This document shows, piece by piece, positions 17,014 to 25,611 of a stretch of 64,000 nt of DNA (the first letter of the stretch is position 1; the number at the start of each line of letters is the position of its first letter). The notes beneath the pieces are model-generated. The model had not been told where the DNA came from. It did no database searches and worked only from the letters and a program-made list of their open reading frames with translations. Source of the DNA: Pseudomonadota bacterium (GTDB taxonomy: Bacteria; Pseudomonadota; Alphaproteobacteria; Rhizobiales; Devosiaceae). Where the stretch lies: the NCBI GenBank assembly GCA_023388175.1, contig JAEWGT010000013.1:1-64000 (forward strand), in the 5' to 3' direction. The position numbers and the translations under genes are program-made.

Positions 17014-18237
17014 TTAGGCTTTTTGCTCGACTGCGAGGTCGAGAGCGCGGAGCGTCTGCTCTACGTCCGCGTGAGCCTCATCCATCACCTTCATGCGGTC
17101 AGCCGAATTTGGGTGAGGCGCTCGTCTAATGGCATCAAGGATTCGGTCAGGACCAAAATCACGCGCAGATATGCACGCACTGGAGAGGCTTACGCTTTCG
17201 AAGAAGGAGGCTAGCTTTGAATCCCAAAGCAGGCCGACTAGCCCCAAACCATAGGAGTATCCTATGACATTTGCGTGTAATCTGTGCGCGACCAGTACCT
17301 TATGTCGGGATATTATCGCGGCGAGATCGGAAGGGATTGTCGGCCTGGGAGCTATATGGATCAGAGGGTTGGGAAGTTGCGCGCCCAAAGCCTCTACAAT
17401 TACGGCTTTGAATGCCTCGTCCTCTATTGCGCCGTTAGTAAAGACCGTTATGGACCTGCCCTCAGTGATAAGAGCAGTGATAATCTTGAGCCAAGTTGCA
17501 ACGTAAAACTCAGTCCCATAGTCGCCGCCAGCTTCATCGCTATAAGTTGCCAATTCACTGGGGTCTGAGAGATTGATAGCGACATCTATAACGCCCTCGC
17601 CGGCAGGTAGGCCGTACATGCGAGAGGCTAAAACTCCTGGGTCTCTAACAACCTCAACGGGCATTTCAGGCCTATTTAGGTGACTGGTAAGAAGGTTAGC
17701 TGATTGCCTGTCACGGACACTGACGCGGGCATCGGCGGCTCTTAGCACCAAGGGACGAAAGAGTTTCAAAGCGATGCTTGACCAATGAGTGGAGACCCCG
17801 ACCGCATGTAGCGCCACTGGTACAGACTCTGCTTTGGCCAAGCGACTTAAGACCGCCAGCTTGATCGGGAAATTAAGGTGCTTGTCCAGCAGCAGATGCC
17901 CGCCGCCAATTACCAGTGCGTCCACGGCCTTCAGCTTCGGTCGCCAAATGGTCCGCGAGGACCTTAAGGCGATTTTTGATATTCCTGCGGCCATTACTAG
18001 GTTTGCACACCACTTTGGCATGCGCCTCAGCATGGCAAGTTTCGCCGATTTATTCCGGACTACCTCGTGTGAATATTCGGTGCGTCCGGAAATGTCGATA
18101 ATCTCAATTTCAGCGCTGGGACGATTTTGTTTAATCGCGAACTGAAGGCATTCAGCAATGATGCCGTCGCCAAGGTTGTCGCTATAAGCTACGCCGGCTA
18201 TTCCGTAAGTTCGTGTCGGCATTTGCCTTCCATTCAA
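17014..18237 (-). CDS. Polysaccharide pyruvyl transferase family protein
   Basis: The 407-residue protein matches the pyruvyl transferase family (PF04230). An N-terminal AYSDNLGDGIIAECLQFAI motif is followed by VDALVIGGGHLLLD and a C-terminal block with VLVAHRLHANVIGYSYGLGLVGLLWDSK. Such enzymes usually add pyruvate ketals from phosphoenolpyruvate to sugars in EPS, making the polymer acidic; some members act as glycosyltransferases. The start at 18237 overlaps the polymerase gene by 56 bases. An internal ATG at 18222 with GGAAGG before it is an alternative. Confidence 0.85.
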   Translation of the reverse strand: MNGRQMPTRTYGIAGVAYSDNLGDGIIAECLQFAIKQNRPSAEIEIIDISGRTEYSHEVVRNKSAKLAMLRRMPKWCANLVMAAGISKIALRSSRTIWRPKLKAVDALVIGGGHLLLDKHLNFPIKLAVLSRLAKAESVPVALHAVGVSTHWSSIALKLFRPLVLRAADARVSVRDRQSANLLTSHLNRPEMPVEVVRDPGVLASRMYGLPAGEGVIDVAINLSDPSELATYSDEAGGDYGTEFYVATWLKIITALITEGRSITVFTNGAIEDEAFKAVIVEALGAQLPNPLIHIAPRPTIPSDLAAIISRHKVLVAHRLHANVIGYSYGLGLVGLLWDSKLASFFESVSLSSACISARDFGPDRILDAIRRAPHPNSADRMKVMDEAHADVEQTLRALDLAVEQKA

Positions 18238-19372
18238 GAAACCAAAGGGCGGAAAAGAGATAAACTGAGGCCGACGACAAGTGTCGAAGGTGTGTACCGA
18301 GATCTGGATTAAAAAGGTAAAGCACTAGAACGTGGGACAAGAATAATAAAATAAGAAGCTTGGCCTTGGCAGCCGCCACAGGGCGGAGTGCGCCACTATT
18401 GATTGCCCGGAAAGACACAAAAATACTTGACCAAATTACGACCTGGCACAAATTCATAAATATTTCTGCAGGAGTGCGAGCAAACAATAATGGCAAGTTG
18501 AATTGGAGAAATGCGTATGCGTAGTTTCCCAAGAAATTTATAGGCGTTCCGGGCGGAAACGGGTTAGAAAACGACGATCTATTGTTGGATCCAATCAAGT
18601 TTCCATATGCATGAGCCATGTCGCGTGGGGACTGAAGACCTTGCAATATTTCAAATGGAACCAACCACAACGCGCCAATGGCTAATAGCGCCAATATTAT
18701 TTTAGTGCTTAATTTCCGCAGTGACACGAAATATATAAGACCAACCCAAACAACGGGTATTAGGTAGTAATAAACTCGAACTTCGCTTGCGTAAGCGAAG
18801 TAGATAAGGCTTGCGATTATTATAAATGTTTTCGGTTTTGATTTTCGGCACAAGAAGGCAATGAGCGAAGATACTACTACTACAATAAAATCTTTAGTAG
18901 GCGCGACCAGGCATAGAAATAGAACTGGAACAACGACGAAGGCGAATAGAACGAAATGCCAGAAAACTCTGAGCCGGAGGGCCCAGACTACCGAAAATGA
19001 AACGGCAAAGGCGTACAGAATAAGGTTCAGCAGGCTGCGGGGGATTATTGCGAAGAGCGCCGCTGTGACGCCGAACGAGTTGTCGGCCGCTATGCCGCGC
19101 TCAGCAAGTTCTTCAATTTTGGATGCGTCGATGAGCCACTTCTCGGATAGGATTACTCCAGGGAAATTTACCCCGATCAAATACAAGAGGGCTACGGCTG
19201 CTGCTATGAAAAATCTTACGTCTAGCGAAAGGGGACGCTTTAGAAATGGCGTGGTTCGCCCCTGAACGCTGTGTTTCTTTTCTGGCCCGGTGCTAGCTAT
19301 TGTCAATGTGTGGCCCGCCGATTTCTGCTGGTGGCGTGTTGCAAGGTCAGCCACAAAACTAGAGAATAACAC
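18182..19372 (-). CDS. Wzy-like polysaccharide polymerase (multi-span membrane protein)
   Basis: The 396-residue product has about ten or more hydrophobic segments, with a loop containing RDMAHAYGNLIGSNNRSSFSNPFPPG. Sequence is too diverged to name a family with certainty. Size, topology and its place next to a flippase gene fit a Wzy/EpsG-type polymerase. The DNA is strongly A+T-rich. The long start overlaps the flippase gene by 70 bases. A TTG at 19306 that overlaps the flippase stop as TTGA is an attractive alternative start and loses nothing from the membrane region. Confidence 0.72.
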   Translation of the reverse strand: MLFSSFVADLATRHQQKSAGHTLTIASTGPEKKHSVQGRTTPFLKRPLSLDVRFFIAAAVALLYLIGVNFPGVILSEKWLIDASKIEELAERGIAADNSFGVTAALFAIIPRSLLNLILYAFAVSFSVVWALRLRVFWHFVLFAFVVVPVLFLCLVAPTKDFIVVVVSSLIAFLCRKSKPKTFIIIASLIYFAYASEVRVYYYLIPVVWVGLIYFVSLRKLSTKIILALLAIGALWLVPFEILQGLQSPRDMAHAYGNLIGSNNRSSFSNPFPPGTPINFLGNYAYAFLQFNLPLLFARTPAEIFMNLCQVVIWSSIFVSFRAINSGALRPVAAAKAKLLILLFLSHVLVLYLFNPDLGTHLRHLSSASVYLFSALWFLEWKANADTNLRNSRRSL

Positions 19373-20556
19373 AACTGCGATATCGCGCCACCGGTTAGGC
19401 CGAGAACTGACACCAGTAGGGCGCTAGACGCAATCTGTCCGGCCAATATGAACGCTAGATTTAGGCCGAGACTGCTGTCCTTAGTGCCAGCGTAGAGCGT
19501 GTTGTATTGCCAGTCAGCGTCGATGCGCACCAACGTCGCGACCGCCATAATTAATAGTTCTGGAATGGGTATGAATGAGGCCCCGGGTACCGCAATCTTT
19601 GCAGCGGTAAGCAGGGCGACGCCACATAACAGCAGTGGTGCTGACGTCAAGATCATACGTTTTCTTAGCGATTTTTCGAGGATCGCTTTCCATTCAGCAT
19701 TTTCTCGGTTTGCCCTAATCAGCGCTGGCAACGCAGGCTGCAGCAAGCCCACCTGAACTAATAACTGAATGGCGTTTAAAGCGGTCCAAAGAAGGACATA
19801 GGCGCCAAGGGAGGTGCCGTCAGAAAAGGCGCCCAAGGTGAAGCGATCTACATAGGTTGACACTACGAGGGCGCAAGCACCTATCCATAGGCCTATTGAG
19901 GCTTTTGCCCTGTCCCACGAACGGCCCGCCAGTCCTGATAAATCAAATTGGAAGCCTGCTGACCGATTTAGCGCATGTAGGCTCACTACAATTGCTGCAA
20001 ACGCGCCAACGAGCCAGAAAATCATAAGGCTTTGGAGTGTTACATTTTCTTGGCTAAAGAGACCTGCAATAATGAAGATATAGGCCCAAAGGCCATTGCG
20101 TACGAAGAAGGCAATGTTTGCCATGGTGGATCTGCCCAGAGCTATGAGTAGGTAGTAGCACTCATTGGCTAAGCACTCAAACAACATCACCATAATAACA
20201 ATAATTGCTAATATGGTGCCGGTCTCGCTGGTGATCCAGGATATAGTTAGAAATGTAGGTAGGGAAAAAAGCGCGAAAAACAAAATACATCCGATGATGT
20301 GGTCGGATACGATTGATATCCTATTTTCCTCATTGGATGCTATATCGCGCACAACCGTGAGCCGTGCTCCAAATTGCGAAAAATTGTTATAGACCACACT
20401 GACGCCAACGATCAGGCCGTAGATACCCACACCTTCCAAGCCTAGAGACTGCGCCAAAAAGGCCATCAGCAATAGCTTTGCAACCATGCTGGCAACACGT
20501 AGCCCGATGTTGGTTGGGCCTACCAACCGCGACGCACTCAGCCGTAGATTAGACAT
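19303..20556 (-). CDS. Wzx-like oligosaccharide flippase
   Basis: The protein of about 417 residues has some 12-14 membrane segments in the layout of MATE/MOP-type polysaccharide flippases. It opens with RLVGPTNIGLRVASMVAKLLLMAFLAQSLG and a GVGIYGLIVGVSVVYNNFSQFGARL stretch typical of Wzx. It would move the lipid-linked repeat unit to the periplasmic face for polymerisation. The ATG at 20556 (MSNLRLSAS) overlaps the glycosyltransferase stop by 8 bases. An upstream ATG at 20592 gives 12 more residues. A+T-rich like its neighbours. Confidence 0.85.
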   Translation of the reverse strand: MSNLRLSASRLVGPTNIGLRVASMVAKLLLMAFLAQSLGLEGVGIYGLIVGVSVVYNNFSQFGARLTVVRDIASNEENRISIVSDHIIGCILFFALFSLPTFLTISWITSETGTILAIIVIMVMLFECLANECYYLLIALGRSTMANIAFFVRNGLWAYIFIIAGLFSQENVTLQSLMIFWLVGAFAAIVVSLHALNRSAGFQFDLSGLAGRSWDRAKASIGLWIGACALVVSTYVDRFTLGAFSDGTSLGAYVLLWTALNAIQLLVQVGLLQPALPALIRANRENAEWKAILEKSLRKRMILTSAPLLLCGVALLTAAKIAVPGASFIPIPELLIMAVATLVRIDADWQYNTLYAGTKDSSLGLNLAFILAGQIASSALLVSVLGLTGGAISQLCYSLVLWLTLQHATSRNRRATH

Positions 20557-21607
20557 TAAGGACGGTCTTATAAACTTTGTGGGTTTCTGCAAAAAGACGG
20601 TCTGAGGTGAATTCTCGCTCGAATCTTGCGCGGCCGTTTACTCCGAGCTGTTGAATGTCTTTTTGGCTGGTTTCCCGTATTGCTCGTATAAGGCTGCCAA
20701 GGTTGCCGGGCTCGAATAATGCACCTGTAACTCCATCCACGACAACTTCGGCCAGCCCCCCAACCCTGGCGGCAACAACAGGTCTGCCAGCGCGCATCGC
20801 TTCAACTGCCACCAGACCAAAACCTTCCCAGCGTGACGGAACCACGAGGATATCAGACTTCTGAATTGCATCCTGGACGCCCGCTGCTGATTGCCATCCC
20901 AAGTAAGTTACGGATTTCGGGATGACAGGACTTTCGGTCCCCACGACTGGTTCGCCTATCAAAGTAAGCTCAAAGCCTTCACTTTCGATGCTCTTGAAGG
21001 CGTCTAGCAGCAAATCTACGCCTTTCTGACGGTCGAACCTTCCCACAAATAGCAGTTTGCGGGCTCCCGCAGTTATGGGGAGAGGGGTCCAAGAAGCATC
21101 AGCTATACCATTCCTGACAACAAAGTCCTTTCCGGTCTGGATTCGATATTCTTGAGCCAGCAGATGTTCTGCACCGGAGATGTTGATGATCGCTGCTGTA
21201 TCATGTGCCAGAAAGCGCTCTACGCTTGCGTAGATCTGCTTTTTAGCGAGAGACTTGACCCTGGAATGAGACCAGCCGTGAGCGCAATAGACGACCTTGG
21301 CTCCAGACGGCCTCACATTCACGCGCCCTATCAGTCCTGCAAAAGTACTGTGCAGGTGTACAATGTCCGCGTCGGTTCCCCTAACTGTCTTAGCCCAAAA
21401 ATCGCGCCATTTCCATATTCCGGCAGGACTTCGAGACTGCCTGGGGGCTGGTATGATTTTGACTTCTGGGCAATCGAGAAGGTGGATTTGATCTTCAGGA
21501 CACACCAGCGTCACGCTTTGATACGATCGAGCTTGAAGCGGTAATAACTGGTTGAGAAATGTAGCCGGCCCACCCGCAAGTATCTCAACTAGATGAACAA
21601 CGCGCAT
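20549..21607 (-). CDS. Glycosyltransferase family 4 protein
   Basis: The 352-residue cytoplasmic enzyme has the GT-B two-domain form. The N-terminal donor of the fold begins MRVVHLVEILAGGPATFL, with VYCAHGWSHSR in the first domain. The C-terminal domain has LLFVGRFDRQKGVDLLLDA and the EGFGLVAVEAMRAGRPVVAARVGGLAE nucleotide-sugar motif. It transfers one sugar of the repeat unit; which one cannot be read from sequence. I chose the ATG at 21607, after an AAGG ribosome site, over an in-frame ATG at 21646. It is the only evident glycosyltransferase in the cassette besides the initiating enzyme. Confidence 0.9.
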   Translation of the reverse strand: MRVVHLVEILAGGPATFLNQLLPLQARSYQSVTLVCPEDQIHLLDCPEVKIIPAPRQSRSPAGIWKWRDFWAKTVRGTDADIVHLHSTFAGLIGRVNVRPSGAKVVYCAHGWSHSRVKSLAKKQIYASVERFLAHDTAAIINISGAEHLLAQEYRIQTGKDFVVRNGIADASWTPLPITAGARKLLFVGRFDRQKGVDLLLDAFKSIESEGFELTLIGEPVVGTESPVIPKSVTYLGWQSAAGVQDAIQKSDILVVPSRWEGFGLVAVEAMRAGRPVVAARVGGLAEVVVDGVTGALFEPGNLGSLIRAIRETSQKDIQQLGVNGRARFEREFTSDRLFAETHKVYKTVLNV

Positions 21608-21649
21608 TACTGAATTGCCTTTTATAGTTAGCTGGCACCGCTTCAAAGT

Positions 21650-22600
21650 TTAGGCTGATACATCGCGAAGCAACTGATCGAAATAGGCAATGGTCTTTGT
21701 GAGACCCTCGCGCAATTGCACGGTAGGCTCCCAGCCAAGTATCTCGCGGGCCTTGGTAATATCGGGCTTGCGCTGCTTGGGATCGTCGACCGGAAGGTTT
21801 TCGTAGATCACCTTGGAGCCGGAATTGACCATCTCGATGACCAGGTCCGCCAGTTGCTTGATGGTGAACTCGTTGGGATTGCCGGTATTGATCGGGCCGG
21901 TAACCGACGGGTCGGTACCCATCATCCGGATCATGGCATCCACCAGATCATCGACATAGCAGAATGAACGCGTCTGGCTGCCATCGCCGTAAACGGTAAT
22001 GTCTTCGCCACGCAGGGCCTGCACGATGAAGTTCGAAACCACGCGCCCGTCGGCCGGGTGCATGTTCGGGCCATAGGTATTGAATATACGAATAACCTTG
22101 ATCTTCACCTTGTGCTGGCGGTGATAGTCAAAGAACAGCGTCTCCGCGCAGCGCTTGCCCTCGTCATAACAGGAGCGCGGCCCAATCGTGTTGACGTGGC
22201 CCCAATAATCCTCCGTCTGCGGGTGCACCTCGGGATCGCCATAGACCTCGGAGGTCGACGCCTGCAGGATCGGCACCCGCAGGCGCTTGGCCATGCCCAG
22301 CATGTTGATGGCGCCCATCACGCTGGTCTTGGTCGTCTGCACCGGGTCAAACTGATAATGCACTGGCGATGCGGGACAGGCCAGATTGTAGATTTCGTCC
22401 ACCTCGGCATAAAGTGGATACGTCACGTCATGACGCATGACTTCAAAGCGCTTGTCGTCTATCAGCTTGATGATGTTGCTGCGCCGCCCTGTGAAGAAAT
22501 TGTCAACGCACAGGACTTCGTTGCCTTCTGCCAAGAGCCGTTCGCACAAATGCGACCCGATAAAGCCGGCCCCGCCGGACACGAGAATTCGTTTTGTCAT
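21650..22600 (-). CDS. UDP-glucuronate decarboxylase (UDP-xylose synthase)
   Basis: The protein of about 316 residues is an extended short-chain dehydrogenase. The NAD-binding GGAGFIGS lies at 9-16, the Thr/Ser and Tyr-x3-Lys catalytic set in STSEVYGDP and SCYDEGKR (about 140-148), and the UXS-specific TYGPNMHPADGRVVSNFI and GSQTRSFCYVDDLV follow. It converts UDP-glucuronate to UDP-xylose with tightly bound NAD. Together with the adjacent UDP-glucose dehydrogenase it forms a two-step pathway. I prefer the ATG at 22600 to a TTG at 22618. High GC content contrasts with the cassette downstream. Confidence 0.93.
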   Translation of the reverse strand: MTKRILVSGGAGFIGSHLCERLLAEGNEVLCVDNFFTGRRSNIIKLIDDKRFEVMRHDVTYPLYAEVDEIYNLACPASPVHYQFDPVQTTKTSVMGAINMLGMAKRLRVPILQASTSEVYGDPEVHPQTEDYWGHVNTIGPRSCYDEGKRCAETLFFDYHRQHKVKIKVIRIFNTYGPNMHPADGRVVSNFIVQALRGEDITVYGDGSQTRSFCYVDDLVDAMIRMMGTDPSVTGPINTGNPNEFTIKQLADLVIEMVNSGSKVIYENLPVDDPKQRKPDITKAREILGWEPTVQLREGLTKTIAYFDQLLRDVSA

Positions 22601-22663
22601 AACTGTTCTACTCAGCAAATTTGACGGCGCCGGAAACCCCGCGCCTTTGAAAGGAAAGGAAGC

Positions 22664-24007
22664 TTACTCAGCAGCCTGAGCAAAATATCCCGCGCCGACA
22701 CCTTCAGGCCGACCAATGCTGGTGTAGCTGAAACCATGTGCCGCAACGTCACCCGCCGCGTAGATATTACGCAGATCGACAAGGATGCGATGTTTCATGG
22801 CCGCGCCAAGACGCGAAAAGTCGAGTGAACGGAACTCATCCCACTCAGTGACGATCACGAGGGCGTCGGCGCCTTCCGCGACGTCATAAGCGCTGCTGCC
22901 ATAGGAGACATCGTCGAGCATTCGCGAAGCCGCCTGCATGCCTTCTGGATCGTAGGCACGGATTAGAGCACCATTGTCCTGCAACGCCTGGACAATCGAA
23001 AGCGACGGTGAGTCACGCATGTCGTCTGTATTGGGCTTGAACGTCAGCCCAAGCACCCCGATCGTCTTGCCACGAACATTGCCTTCACACGCGGCGATCA
23101 CCTTGCGCGCCATGGCACGTTTCCGATTATCGTTGATCGCAACAGTGGTTTCGATCAATTGCACCGGGCTGTCGTGATCGCGCGCGGTCTTCACCAACGC
23201 CAGCGTGTCCTTGGGAAAACAGGAGCCGCCATATCCAGGACCGGCATGCAGGAACTTGCTGCCAATACGGTTGTCGAGGCCAATGCCACGGGCAACATCC
23301 TGGACATTGGCGCCCAGAACCTCGCACAGATCGGCCATTTCGTTGATGAAAGTGATCTTCATGGCCAGGAAGGCGTTGCCGGCATACTTTATGAGCTCGG
23401 ACGTCCGCCGGGACACGAACAGCAGCGGCGACTGATTGATGAACAGCGGCCGGTAAATTTCCGACATGACCTGCTTAGCGCGCTCGTGGTCCGTGCCAAC
23501 AACGATACGGTCGGGGCGCTTGAAATCTTCAATAGCCGCGCCCTCGCGCAGAAATTCCGGGTTCGAGACCACTGCAAAATCGGCATCCGGCCGTACGTGC
23601 CGGATGATCCGCTCCACTTCGTCGCCAGTCCCCACAGGCACGGTGGATTTGGTGATCACGACAGTAAAGCCGTTCATCGCCTCGGCGATGGTTTTGGCCG
23701 CTGCATACACATAGGACAGGTCGGCATGACCGTCACCCCGACGCGATGGCGTTCCCACTGCGATGAAAACAGCATCGGCCTCAGCCACGGCAGAGGCCAC
23801 GTCGGTTGAAAAGCTCAGCCGCTTACCTTCAACGCCATCCTTGACCAGTACATCGAGGCCGGGCTCGAAAATCGGAATTACGCCGTTCTGCAGCGCCGCG
23901 ATTTTCTCTTCGGATAGATCCACGCAATGGACATCGTGGCCGAACCCGGCGAAACATGCACCACTTACCAGCCCGACATATCCAGATCCGACGACAGCAA
24001 TACGCAT
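22664..24007 (-). CDS. ugd: UDP-glucose 6-dehydrogenase
   Basis: The 447-residue enzyme oxidises UDP-glucose to UDP-glucuronate. It has an N-terminal Rossmann motif GSGYVGLVSGACFA (7-20), TKSTVPVGTGD, SNPEFLREGAAIEDF, and the catalytic cysteine in GPGYGGSCFPKDT (about 256-268). A C-terminal UDP-binding domain has GLTFKPNTDDMRDSPS. It supplies the decarboxylase encoded 63 bases downstream. A tandem direct repeat lies just upstream of its start. Confidence 0.95.
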   Translation of the reverse strand: MRIAVVGSGYVGLVSGACFAGFGHDVHCVDLSEEKIAALQNGVIPIFEPGLDVLVKDGVEGKRLSFSTDVASAVAEADAVFIAVGTPSRRGDGHADLSYVYAAAKTIAEAMNGFTVVITKSTVPVGTGDEVERIIRHVRPDADFAVVSNPEFLREGAAIEDFKRPDRIVVGTDHERAKQVMSEIYRPLFINQSPLLFVSRRTSELIKYAGNAFLAMKITFINEMADLCEVLGANVQDVARGIGLDNRIGSKFLHAGPGYGGSCFPKDTLALVKTARDHDSPVQLIETTVAINDNRKRAMARKVIAACEGNVRGKTIGVLGLTFKPNTDDMRDSPSLSIVQALQDNGALIRAYDPEGMQAASRMLDDVSYGSSAYDVAEGADALVIVTEWDEFRSLDFSRLGAAMKHRILVDLRNIYAAGDVAAHGFSYTSIGRPEGVGAGYFAQAAE

Positions 24008-24025
24008 TACACTAATCCTATTTAT

Positions 24026-24066
24026 GTTGAAGCACGGTTAGGCTTGACGTTGAAACACGGTTAGGC
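24026..24066 (-). promoter_or_regulatory. Tandem 18-bp direct repeat upstream of ugd
   Basis: On the minus strand GCCTAACCGTGTTTCAAC and GCCTAACCGTGCTTCAAC lie 23 bases apart (24066-24049 and 24043-24026), one mismatch in 18. The nearer copy ends 18 bases before the ugd ATG. Two direct copies about two helical turns apart suggest a regulator-binding site, though a local duplication without function is possible. Confidence 0.5.
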
Positions 24067-24121
24067 GCCGCTGACGAACGTAACTCAACGCATGAGCATG
24101 CCGGTCATGAATGCCAAAAAA

Positions 24122-24922
24122 CTAGAGACCGGACCCGGAGATGAACTCACGGCGCAAGGTGCGCAGGATAACCTTGATGTCCAGCAGTATGCTGAAATTC
24201 TGCACGTATGCGATATCGTGGTCGATGCGCGCACGAGCCGTGACCGCGTCGTCCGTCGGACCGCGCAGTCCATTCGCTTGGGCCCAGCCGGTAATACCTG
24301 GCTTCATGCTGTGGCGAGCGTGATAGTATGGCACCAGCTGATCGTAAGCCTTGCCCCCTGCAACCATGCCGATCGGATGTGGCCGAGGCCCAACCAGGCT
24401 CATATCGCCCCGAATAACATTGATCAATTGAGGCAGCTCGTCGATGCTCGTCTTGCGAATGAACCGCCCGATCGGGGTAATACGCGCGTCGCCCTTGCGG
24501 GTCTGCTGTACGCCTGTCGCATCACCCATGTCGGTGTACATGGAGCGAAATTTAAAAACCGAAATCACGTCGCCATTGACGCCATCGCGCTTTTGCCTGA
24601 ACAGCGCTGGACCCGGGCTGGTCATGCGAATGACGATGGCCACACCGACCAGCATCGGAGCCAGGGCCAACAATGCAACACCGCCTATAGCGACGTCCAT
24701 GGCCCGCTTGATCATCAGCGAAAAGCGCCTTCCAGCACTCATCTCCGCGACCACAGGCTGACCCTCCACAAAATTGACCGGGAGGCCGCTGGCCATCAAA
24801 CCGGCCAGCCTGGCCCCCCCACCATCCTGCGTGACGACCCTGTCCGACCTATCACTCGTAGCCCAATCGCTTCGTATGAACTGTTCACCTGCTACATACT
24901 CACCGCTTGCAATATTGCTCAT
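24122..24922 (-). CDS. Initiating sugar-phosphate transferase of the EPS pathway
   Basis: The protein of about 266 residues belongs to the bacterial sugar transferase family (PF02397; ExoY/WcaJ-type short form). A re-entrant hydrophobic segment AIGGVALLALAPMLVGVAIVI (about 76-96) is followed by SPGPALFRQKRDG, VFKFRSM and KTSIDELPQLINVIRGDMSLVGPRP, then PGITGWAQANGLRG. It transfers a hexose-1-phosphate to undecaprenyl phosphate, the first committed step. An N-terminal extension of about 70 polar residues is unrelated to the catalytic domain. The start at ATG 24922 is preferred over GTG 24928. Confidence 0.92.
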   Translation of the reverse strand: MSNIASGEYVAGEQFIRSDWATSDRSDRVVTQDGGGARLAGLMASGLPVNFVEGQPVVAEMSAGRRFSLMIKRAMDVAIGGVALLALAPMLVGVAIVIRMTSPGPALFRQKRDGVNGDVISVFKFRSMYTDMGDATGVQQTRKGDARITPIGRFIRKTSIDELPQLINVIRGDMSLVGPRPHPIGMVAGGKAYDQLVPYYHARHSMKPGITGWAQANGLRGPTDDAVTARARIDHDIAYVQNFSILLDIKVILRTLRREFISGSGL

Positions 24923-25090
24923 GACCACTTTCCCTGCACCTTGGTGGATTGGCTGCGCACGCTAAGAGTTACCCAATTCTAAATTTTAGCCAAGACGCAA
25001 TTTTGCATACTTGCTATTCAGGTTAATACAGCCGCTGACGAAACAAGCTTTCAAAGCTAACCATCAAATTGAAATATAATATGGCAAAAT

Positions 25091-25123
25091 GAAAATGGCC
25101 CGGTTACGCACCGAGCCATTTTC
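25091..25123 (-). terminator. Intrinsic terminator after the small exported protein gene
   Basis: On the minus strand a long stem GAAAATGGCTCGGT / ACCGGGCCATTTTC with a GCGTA loop is followed by ATTTTGCC. It lies 27 bases after the stop of the 106-aa gene. On the other strand the hairpin is followed by AAAATC, so it works mainly leftwards. Confidence 0.8.
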
Positions 25124-25150
25124 AAAATCAATTACCTGGAAAAATCCAGA

Positions 25151-25471
25151 TCAGGCCGGAGAACCATCACCAGGACCAGCAGCCGTACCACCGGAGGCAG
25201 TAGTAATAGCAGCCTGCAGCGCAGTATTGTTAGGAGCTTCTTCCCGAAGGCTAGCAACGGCCTGCGCCAGAGTCACACCCGGGATACCGGCCGCAGCCGC
25301 AAGATAAGCCTCGATAGCGCCCTGACATGCCGGCGTCGGCGTTGGAACGCACGCCCGCAAAAATGCAGCATACTGTGTCTCAAGACCGGGGATTGCAGCA
25401 GCGTTCGCACCGCTCACTGCCGAAAGACCCATGGCAACGGACAACACCGCGCCGGAAATAAACTTACGCAT
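25151..25471 (-). CDS. Small exported alanine-rich protein
   Basis: The 106-residue product has a classical signal peptide with cleavage near SGANAAA, leaving about 82 residues. The mature part is Ala/Pro/Gly-rich with two cysteines (CVPTPTPAC, four to eight residues apart) that may form a disulfide, and ends in a Gly/Pro-rich tail. The family is not recognised. It has its own strong terminator and lies between the sugar transferase and BTLCP genes, so it is probably a separate transcript. Confidence 0.7.
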   Translation of the reverse strand: MRKFISGAVLSVAMGLSAVSGANAAAIPGLETQYAAFLRACVPTPTPACQGAIEAYLAAAAGIPGVTLAQAVASLREEAPNNTALQAAITTASGGTAAGPGDGSPA

Positions 25472-25611
25472 TTCAAACCTCGCTCGCTGTTCCGCACTCC
25501 AATTATTTCGTCACGGCCCCTAAAGTCAAGACATAGTTGAGATATGGTGTATGCGTTTGATGCACGACAGACTTGTGGCAACCTCGCACCAATTCGTAAC
25601 GTTTATCGGAT

